Positions 58,139 to 64,000 of a stretch of DNA of 64,000 nt are shown here, piece after piece. The position numbers were made by a program, and so were the translations under genes. Location of the stretch: contig NZ_NIFO01000006.1 in NCBI RefSeq assembly GCF_002233755.1, forward strand, positions 1 to 64,000, written 5' to 3'. Source of the stretch: Acinetobacter piscicola (GTDB lineage Bacteria; Pseudomonadota; Gammaproteobacteria; Pseudomonadales; Moraxellaceae). Numbering within the stretch: the first letter of the stretch is position 1; every line of letters starts with the position of its first letter. Below the pieces are notes generated by a model. It made no database searches and was not told the origin of the DNA. It saw nothing but the letters and a program-made list of their open reading frames with translations.

Positions 58139-59548
58139 ATGAAACCCGTAATTGCGCTGATTGGGCGTCCGAACGTTGGTAAGTCAACGTTATTTAACCA
58201 GATTACTAAGAGTCGTGATGCACTTGTTGCTGATTTTGCGGGTTTGACCCGTGATCGTAAATACGGTGATGCAGTCTATGAAAATAAATCTTTCATTGTT
58301 GTTGATACTGGGGGTATCGGCGAAAATGAAGGTGGTATCGACTCGTATATGGCAGAACAGTCAAAAACTGCGATTAACGAAGCGGACATTATTATTTTCG
58401 TTGTAGATGCTCGTGCTGGTTTATTGGCTTCTGACGAACAGATTGCACGTGAACTACGTACTTTAGGTAAGAAAATTTACCTTGTTGCGAACAAAGTAGA
58501 TGGTGTTCATGCAGAAGCTGCCTTGGTTGAGTTCTACAAACTTGGTATGGGTGAACCATTACAAGTCGCTGCAAGTCATGGTCGTGGCGTACAGCAAATG
58601 CTTGAGGAAGTTTTAACAGATATTCCTGAAGATGAAAATCCAGAAGATCACGACAAGGCAACAGGCCTGCGTTTAGCGATTATTGGTCGTCCAAATGTGG
58701 GGAAATCTACATTGGTTAACCGTTTATTGGGTGAAGAACGTGTGGTGGCATTTGACCAACCAGGAACAACACGTGACTCAATTTATATTCCTTATGAGCG
58801 TGATGGTCGTCAATACACCTTAATTGATACTGCAGGTGTACGTCGTAAAGGTAAAGTTGATGAAATGATTGAGAAATTCTCAATTGTTAAGACTTTACAA
58901 GCCATTAAAGATGCCCATGTGATTGTGGTTGTTCTAGATGCCCGTGAAGGTGTAGTAGAACAAGATTTGCATTTAATTGGTTATGCACTAGAAGCGGGTC
59001 GTGCCATGGTAATCGCCATTAATAAATGGGATAACATGACCGAATATGATCGCAAGCAATGTAAATTAGATGTCGATCGTCGTTTTGACTTTATTCCTTG
59101 GGCGAAAGTGCATTTAATCTCGGCATTACACGGTACTGGTGTGGGTGAACTCTATCCAAGTATTCATCGTGCTTATGACTCATCGCATTTAAAAGTTTCA
59201 CCTGCAAAATTAACGCAAATTTTAAATGATGCTACTGAAGCACATCAGCCGCCAATGATCGGTGGTAAGCGTATTAAAATGCGTTATGCACATATGGGCG
59301 GACAAAACCCACCAACGATTATAATTCACGGTAATAAAGTAGATAAAACATCTGCTGATTATCGTCGCTATTTGGAAAATGTATTCCGTAAAGTTTATAA
59401 TCTTGAAGGGACGCCAGTTCGTGTTGACTTTAAAACGTCTGAAAACCCATTTGAAGGACGTAAATCAATGGTTGATGAGCGTGTTGCAGCACGTAAACGT
59501 CGTTATGTTCAGAAGTTTAAAAAAGCTGAGAAAAAATACAGAAGTTAA
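58139..59548 (+). CDS. der: Ribosome biogenesis GTPase Der (EngA)
   Basis: 469 residues. Two tandem GTPase domains, each with GRPNVGKST (residues ~8 and ~180) and their own NKxD motifs (ANKVDG and INKWDN). A C-terminal KH-like domain is followed by a basic tail KKAEKKYRS. It acts in 50S subunit assembly. About 190 bases separate it from bamB, so it probably has its own promoter. Confidence 0.97.
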   Translation: MKPVIALIGRPNVGKSTLFNQITKSRDALVADFAGLTRDRKYGDAVYENKSFIVVDTGGIGENEGGIDSYMAEQSKTAINEADIIIFVVDARAGLLASDEQIARELRTLGKKIYLVANKVDGVHAEAALVEFYKLGMGEPLQVAASHGRGVQQMLEEVLTDIPEDENPEDHDKATGLRLAIIGRPNVGKSTLVNRLLGEERVVAFDQPGTTRDSIYIPYERDGRQYTLIDTAGVRRKGKVDEMIEKFSIVKTLQAIKDAHVIVVVLDAREGVVEQDLHLIGYALEAGRAMVIAINKWDNMTEYDRKQCKLDVDRRFDFIPWAKVHLISALHGTGVGELYPSIHRAYDSSHLKVSPAKLTQILNDATEAHQPPMIGGKRIKMRYAHMGGQNPPTIIIHGNKVDKTSADYRRYLENVFRKVYNLEGTPVRVDFKTSENPFEGRKSMVDERVAARKRRYVQKFKKAEKKYRS

Positions 59549-59568
59549 GTTTAATTTTCTGTTCAATC

Positions 59569-59597
59569 GAAACCCAAAGTGATCTTTGGGTTTTTTG
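59569..59597 (+). terminator. Terminator after der
   Basis: AACCCAAAG-TGAT-CTTTGGGTT followed by T5; nine-pair stem. Confidence 0.9.
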
Positions 59598-59740
59598 TTT
59601 TAGTTGTGATAAAGCTTTTGATTGAAGATTGAACGCAATGATTTTCTATGCGCTTTTTATGGTCGATGTTATAATTTTCAGGCAATTTCAATGTTGCAAA
59701 AAAATATAATATAATAGATGTACAAGGTATATGAATTAGC

Positions 59741-60364
59741 ATGATTCAATTGAATGTTACACAACTTAAATTCAGTTGTGCAGGAGATGTTTATCCTGCG
59801 CTAGAGCATATTCCTGCGATGCAACGAAGACGCTTGTCTACCATTGCCAAATTGGCATTGAATAGCGCAATCGAATGCATAACTCAGCAGAAAGTCGATT
59901 ATATTGTTTGGGCATCACAATATGGTGATGAGCATAAAACCTATAAAATTTTAGAAGATGTATTACAAGATTTGACACCATCGCCTACGCAATTTTCAAC
60001 TTCTGTCCATAATGCTGTTGCGGGCTTATATTCAATCTTATGTAAAGATGCAACGCCCTCAACCAGTTTGTGTGCAGATTGGTCTGAAGCAATACTTGAG
60101 GCATATGCATATCTAAAAACCATGTATCCGCAAGGGCGGGCATTGGTGGTTTATTATGATGAAGCATTGCCTGAAGTGTATGAGGAACATCAAGATTTTC
60201 AAGGTTTTTCGATGGCAGCTTTGATTAGTTTAACGTTACCAAATGCACAATTGGATGAAAAAGAATTAAAGCAAGTAGAACCTAAGTATTTAGATGCGAT
60301 GCATTTTAATGAATTTTGGATACAAACTTCGCAACAAAGTTATGGTGCATGGTCAAAATGTTGA
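59741..60364 (+). CDS. Beta-ketoacyl-synthase-like protein (aryl polyene cluster)
   Basis: 207 residues. Matches only the N-terminal half of a ketosynthase fold: RRRLSTIAKLALNSA and FSTSVHNAVAGLYSI, the latter aligning with the region after the nucleophile elbow. The active-site Cys expected in a full ketosynthase is not evident. This short form opens aryl-polyene-type clusters in many gammaproteobacteria and is annotated as a chain-length-factor-like protein. The acyltransferase gene begins at its stop codon (TGATG). Confidence 0.78.
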   Translation: MIQLNVTQLKFSCAGDVYPALEHIPAMQRRRLSTIAKLALNSAIECITQQKVDYIVWASQYGDEHKTYKILEDVLQDLTPSPTQFSTSVHNAVAGLYSILCKDATPSTSLCADWSEAILEAYAYLKTMYPQGRALVVYYDEALPEVYEEHQDFQGFSMAALISLTLPNAQLDEKELKQVEPKYLDAMHFNEFWIQTSQQSYGAWSKC

Positions 60365-61170
60365 TGATGAAAAGATTACGCAATAAAGTCAATTATGCGT
60401 GGCGTGTTGGTGCAACAGGCTTTAGTTTTGCAAGTTTTGGTCTAGGCGGTATAGCGATTGGTGGAATTATTGCACCATTGGTGAATCTATCGAGCCAAGA
60501 ACCAAAATGTAGACAGCAAAGAGCACAACAAGTGATTCGGTATAGCTTTAAAGGTTTTACTGAAATGATGGTCAAACTGGGTATTATGACTTATGAAATT
60601 GAAGGCTTAGAGAAATTAAAACAAAGTCGTCAAGAGTTGGTCATTGCCAATCATCCTACTTTGATTGATGTAGTCGTCTTGATCGGACTTATGGAAAAGG
60701 CCAACTGTGTAGTCAAAGAAGCATTGTGGTCAAACCCATTTACCAAAGGTCCAGTACGCTCTGCGGGTTATATTTTAAATGCCGGATCAGAACAATTTAT
60801 TTATGATTGTGTCGAGCGTTTGCAAGAAGATCAAGCTGCCTCTTTATTGGTTTTCCCGGAAGGTACGCGCACTGAAAAAGACAAGTCTTTGAATGAGTTT
60901 CAACGTGGTGCAGCCAATATTGCCTTGCGTGCTCAAGTTCCGATTCGCCCTGTTTTGATCCGATGTACCCCATCGACATTAACCAAGAATGAAAAGTGGT
61001 ATCACGTTCCAAATAAACCATTTCATATCCAAATTAAAGTATTGGATGCGATTCATATTGATGATGTATTAGAGGATGTTCAGATTTCTCCGAAACACGT
61101 TCGTCAATTAAATCAAAAACTTCAACAATTTTTTAATCAAGAGTTATCGAATAATGAGCAATCTTGCTGA
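60364..61170 (+). CDS. Lysophospholipid acyltransferase-like protein (aryl polyene cluster)
   Basis: 268 residues from the ATG at 60364, which overlaps the previous stop; an upstream extension would only overlap the preceding gene further. An N-terminal membrane segment (FSFASFGLGGIAIGGIIAPL) is followed by PlsC-type motifs: the H-x4-D-type NHPTLID near residue 95 and FPEGTRTEKD near residue 165. In polyene clusters such enzymes are thought to transfer the polyene acyl chain to a lipid carrier. Overlaps the first ACP gene by 17 bases. Confidence 0.88.
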   Translation: MMKRLRNKVNYAWRVGATGFSFASFGLGGIAIGGIIAPLVNLSSQEPKCRQQRAQQVIRYSFKGFTEMMVKLGIMTYEIEGLEKLKQSRQELVIANHPTLIDVVVLIGLMEKANCVVKEALWSNPFTKGPVRSAGYILNAGSEQFIYDCVERLQEDQAASLLVFPEGTRTEKDKSLNEFQRGAANIALRAQVPIRPVLIRCTPSTLTKNEKWYHVPNKPFHIQIKVLDAIHIDDVLEDVQISPKHVRQLNQKLQQFFNQELSNNEQSC

Positions 61171-61414
61171 TGAATTAAAACAAATGATCATAGATGTACT
61201 TGCCCTTGAGGACATCAGCATAGATGATATCGACACTGAAGCACCTCTATTTGGAGATGGCTTAGGTTTGGATTCAATTGATGCATTAGAGTTAGGTTTG
61301 GCATTGAAAAAACGTTACAACATTCATTTGAATGCCGAGTCTGCTGATACTAAGCAGCATTTTAAATCGATTCAAAGTTTAGTTGCTTTGGTAGAAGCAC
61401 AGCAAAAAGCATAA
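61154..61414 (+). CDS. Acyl carrier protein 1 (aryl polyene cluster)
   Basis: 86 residues. Phosphopantetheine site LGLDSIDALEL near residue 40 with the modified Ser; acidic helices. One of a tandem ACP pair that is characteristic of aryl polyene loci. Overlaps the acyltransferase gene by 17 bases and precedes the second ACP by 9 bases. Confidence 0.92.
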   Translation: MSNLADELKQMIIDVLALEDISIDDIDTEAPLFGDGLGLDSIDALELGLALKKRYNIHLNAESADTKQHFKSIQSLVALVEAQQKA

Positions 61415-61423
61415 GAGGTTAAG

Positions 61424-61672
61424 ATGTTAACGCAAGAACAAATTCTAGTAAAATTACGCGAATGGATGGAAGAGTTATTTGAAATTGAACCTGACGAAAT
61501 TCAGCTTGATTCAAATCTTTATTCTGACCTTGATGTAGATAGCATTGATGCAATTGATTTAGTTGTAAAAATTAAAGAATTAACAGGCAAACAAGTACAA
61601 CCTGAAGATTTTAAAAATGTACGCACTGTACAGGATGTTGTGACAGTCATTCATAATATGTTTGCTGGATGA
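61424..61672 (+). CDS. Acyl carrier protein 2 (aryl polyene cluster)
   Basis: 82 residues. Carrier site DVDSIDAIDLVVKI near residue 38. Its sequence clearly differs from the first ACP, so the pair may carry different chains (starter versus growing polyene). Its stop overlaps the start of the next gene by four bases. Confidence 0.92.
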   Translation: MLTQEQILVKLREWMEELFEIEPDEIQLDSNLYSDLDVDSIDAIDLVVKIKELTGKQVQPEDFKNVRTVQDVVTVIHNMFAG

Positions 61673-62295
61673 AGCATGTATTTAAAGGGATTATAATCAT
61701 TCTCATGGTTATCTATCCCTTTTTAGTCGGATGGAGCTTATCACACGGTCATTTTCTGTGGGTGAGTGTGATTCTGATTGTACTGGGTATTGTGCGTTTA
61801 TTTAGTCAAGGCAATCATTTAATGATGCCACTGACTTGGTTTGCAATACTTTGTGGAAGCTTAAGCTTGCTATTGAAAGACCATGCTTGGCTAAAAATGT
61901 ATCCTGTGTTGATGAGTGTTGGTGCGGGTATTATTTTCGCATCAACCTTGATTAAACCACCTTCGATGATTGAGCGTTTTGCACGTCTTGCTGAGCCAGA
62001 TTTACCAGAATCAGGTGTAATTTGGACACGGAAAGTCACCATTGTTTGGTGCATTTTTTTTGTGATGAATGCTTTGGTTGCTCTGTATAGTGTGTTGTTT
62101 GCACCTATGCGGTTTTGGGTGATTTATAATGGTTTTATTTCCTATGTATTGATGGGAATTTTATTATTGGGCGAATTTATTTTACGTAAACGTCAACAGC
62201 GTATAAACCAGCATGTGACCATGTCAGATCAGATTGATCCAAGTCCGAATGATTCAAGTAAGACTCATTTAAAAAAGAGTGATTTAAAGAAATGA
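61669..62295 (+). CDS. COG4648-type inner-membrane protein (aryl polyene cluster)
   Basis: 208 residues. About six hydrophobic segments starting at residue 5 and a polar C-terminal tail rich in Ser, Lys and Asp. Contains KPPSMIERFARLAEPDLPES, a conserved cytoplasmic loop of this family, which occurs nearly always in aryl polyene clusters. Exact role unknown. Overlaps both neighbours by four bases. Confidence 0.82.
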   Translation: MKHVFKGIIIILMVIYPFLVGWSLSHGHFLWVSVILIVLGIVRLFSQGNHLMMPLTWFAILCGSLSLLLKDHAWLKMYPVLMSVGAGIIFASTLIKPPSMIERFARLAEPDLPESGVIWTRKVTIVWCIFFVMNALVALYSVLFAPMRFWVIYNGFISYVLMGILLLGEFILRKRQQRINQHVTMSDQIDPSPNDSSKTHLKKSDLKK

Positions 62296-64000
62296 TAGCG
62301 TGTCATTTTCAAATGCATATTTTTACGCAAAATATTTTGTGTATTCAAGACGATCTGAGCCAAATCCGTTTTGTCGATTTTTGGCAGGATGTGTGTGAGC
62401 AAGCGTCATTGATGTACAGATTAGATGCAGAGCAATACGCACTTTGGGAAAATGACAGTTATGAGTTTTTAGTTTTATTTTTTGCAGCATTATTAGCAGA
62501 AAAACAGGTGTTGATTGCACCGAATCGAGTCAAAGATCTTGAATCTGAATTGGCAGAACAAGGAATTTATTTTCTTGAGCGCCAACCAAGCATTGTTCAA
62601 AATATTCCAAAAATGTTTGAACTTTCAGTTCTAAATTTAGATGAGAATTTTTTAACACAGGCGCAAGTTTATTTTTATACCTCAGGTTCAACAGGGCAAC
62701 CCAAAAAAATCCCACGTACATTGCGTCAATTACTCAATGAAGTACAAGGTTTAAATCAAAGTTTTGATTTAGCCGAGTCTATTATTGCGATTGCCACAGT
62801 GAGTCATCAGCATATTTATGGTTTGTTATTTAAATTGCTGTTACCACTTGCTAGTGGACGTAGTTTTTACAATCCACAGTTGGCTTTTCCAGAAAATGTT
62901 GTAGAAGCGCAGCGTAAGCTTGCACGATTGCAACAAGCTAATTATGTGGTTTCTAGTCCAGCTTTATTGAAACGTTGGACCAATGATGTGATTTTGGAAA
63001 ATTGCCAGTGCATCTATTCTTCAGGTGGGAAATTAGATGCGGGTGTACGAGCAGGGTTAAATCGTCCGATTATAGAAGTCTTGGGGAGTTCTGAAACAGG
63101 TGGGATTGCTCATCGAAATCAAGATGATGCATTATGGTTACCCTTTGCTAATGTTGATATTCAAGTCACTGAAAATGAAGAACTAGGTGTTCAGACGAAT
63201 CATGCATTTAGTGAAGATTGGATCTTTACGGGTGATCGTGTAGAACTGGTAGAAGCTTTAAATCCAAAAAGTGCATTTAAACTTTTAGGACGTTTAGACA
63301 GGATTATAAAATTAGAAGAAAAGCGTCTGAGTTTAGATGCGATAGAACATAAGATTTTAAGTTTAAATGAAATTGTAGATTGTCATGTATTACTCATAGA
63401 GCATGAACATCGACAAATTTTAACTTGCATTGCTGTATTAAATGAAAATGCTCAATCGATCTTAGTTCAAGGTAATAAAGCAAGTTTTGTAACGCATTTA
63501 AAAAAACAATTAAAAGATAAATTGGAAAGTATTGCCATTCCAAGGCAGTGGCGCTTTTTGTCGAAATTACCTAGAAATACCCAATCCAAATTGAATAAAC
63601 AAGCCATGCAAGATTTGTTTAAGCCCTTGCTTTTACCTATTGTTTTAGAACAGCAAAATATGGCAGATCAGACGGTTTTTCTGTTGGAGTTTCCTCCTGA
63701 ATTGGAGTGTTTTAAAGGGCATTTTCCAAATTTTCCAATTTATCCAGGCGTCGGGCAAATTGGATTTATTCAGCAATTTGCCAAACAGGTTTGGGCTGAT
63801 TTAGCTTGGTGTAATGGTTATGAACAGTTGAAATTTCAAGATTTAATTAAGCCTTATTCAGAAGTGCAACTAACATTACAGAGAAAGTCGCATAAGATTT
63901 ACTTTGAAATGTGTTCAGGTGAGCACAAACTCGCATCAGGACGATTGTTGTTTGAAGTAAATCAACAGGATTCTTTAAATCATCAGGTTGTGACTGGGGT
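62292..64000 (+). CDS. AMP-binding acyl ligase fused to a FabZ-like hot-dog domain (partial)
   Basis: Open from the ATG at 62292 (ATGA overlap) to the window edge, 569 codons without a stop. Residues 1-450 form an adenylate-forming ligase: YFYTSGSTGQPKK near residue 128, GSSETGG near residue 262 and IFTGDR near residue 312. From about residue 455 a second domain begins, with GHFPNFPIYPGVGQIGFIQ matching the hot-dog dehydratase (FabZ/FabA-like) active-site region. In many polyene clusters these are two separate genes; here they are one chain. The ligase should load the 4-hydroxybenzoyl-type starter or an acyl chain onto an ACP. The C-terminus lies outside the window. Confidence 0.87.
   Translation, partial: MIACHFQMHIFTQNILCIQDDLSQIRFVDFWQDVCEQASLMYRLDAEQYALWENDSYEFLVLFFAALLAEKQVLIAPNRVKDLESELAEQGIYFLERQPSIVQNIPKMFELSVLNLDENFLTQAQVYFYTSGSTGQPKKIPRTLRQLLNEVQGLNQSFDLAESIIAIATVSHQHIYGLLFKLLLPLASGRSFYNPQLAFPENVVEAQRKLARLQQANYVVSSPALLKRWTNDVILENCQCIYSSGGKLDAGVRAGLNRPIIEVLGSSETGGIAHRNQDDALWLPFANVDIQVTENEELGVQTNHAFSEDWIFTGDRVELVEALNPKSAFKLLGRLDRIIKLEEKRLSLDAIEHKILSLNEIVDCHVLLIEHEHRQILTCIAVLNENAQSILVQGNKASFVTHLKKQLKDKLESIAIPRQWRFLSKLPRNTQSKLNKQAMQDLFKPLLLPIVLEQQNMADQTVFLLEFPPELECFKGHFPNFPIYPGVGQIGFIQQFAKQVWADLAWCNGYEQLKFQDLIKPYSEVQLTLQRKSHKIYFEMCSGEHKLASGRLLFEVNQQDSLNHQVVTG

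Overview
The window looks like chromosomal DNA of an Acinetobacter species (Moraxellaceae, Gammaproteobacteria). It is AT-rich and densely coded. Gene order is typical of that group: macA-macB plus an outer-membrane channel next to holA-lptE-leuS; ndk-rlmN-pilF-rodZ-ispG-hisS-yfgM-bamB-der; ilvI-ilvH-ilvC; secB-grxC-rhodanese; and an aryl-polyene-type cluster at the right edge. I saw no rRNA, tRNA, CRISPR array, transposase, integrase or prophage gene. The species cannot be fixed from this sequence alone.

Layout. 0.2-6.2 kb: a flavin disulfide oxidoreductase divergent from a giant Ig-repeat lipoprotein gene, followed by a 35-residue lipoprotein gene missed by length cut-offs. 6.3-11.1 kb: small enzymes (DUF442 phosphatase-like, hydrolase, TrxC, YciA, DUF4442, YajQ, rhodanese) and one very AT-rich orphan membrane protein. 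11.2-17.7 kb: mnmC, a dispersed-repeat-like stretch, a coiled-coil envelope protein, yciI, yciB, rnm, a bestrophin and radC. 17.8-26.3 kb: coaBC, a cytochrome b562, an ada-alkB alkylation-repair pair, secB-grxC-rhodanese, rsgA, orn, a BI-1 family protein and fabI. 26.3-35.6 kb: a MacAB tripartite efflux operon behind a Fur-box-like palindrome, then holA-lptE-leuS. 35.7-41.0 kb: a DUF4124 protein, branched-chain amino-acid genes and a secreted protein with a calcium-loop-like motif. 41.0-43.6 kb: a lipase plus shortened lipase foldase, bracketed by an imperfect 39-bp direct repeat. 43.6-47.7 kb: a compact four-gene archaic-type chaperone-usher pilus operon. 47.8-49.7 kb: a GT4 glycosyltransferase and PAP2 phosphatase behind a good Pho box. 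49.8-59.5 kb: the conserved iscX...der housekeeping run. 59.7-64.0 kb: the start of an aryl-polyene-like biosynthetic operon, cut by the window edge inside an unusual acyl-ligase/dehydratase fusion.

The most notable signals are: (i) the Pho box with matching -10 in front of the glycosyltransferase-PAP2 pair, which suggests phosphate-starvation lipid remodelling; (ii) the Fur-like palindrome in front of macAB; (iii) the minimal archaic pilus whose last subunit is a single short domain; (iv) the truncated, degenerate lipase foldase and the direct repeat around the lipase genes; (v) the ligase-dehydratase fusion in the polyene operon; and (vi) several dispersed hairpin repeats, a 16-bp tandem triplet and an unannotated micro-lipoprotein.
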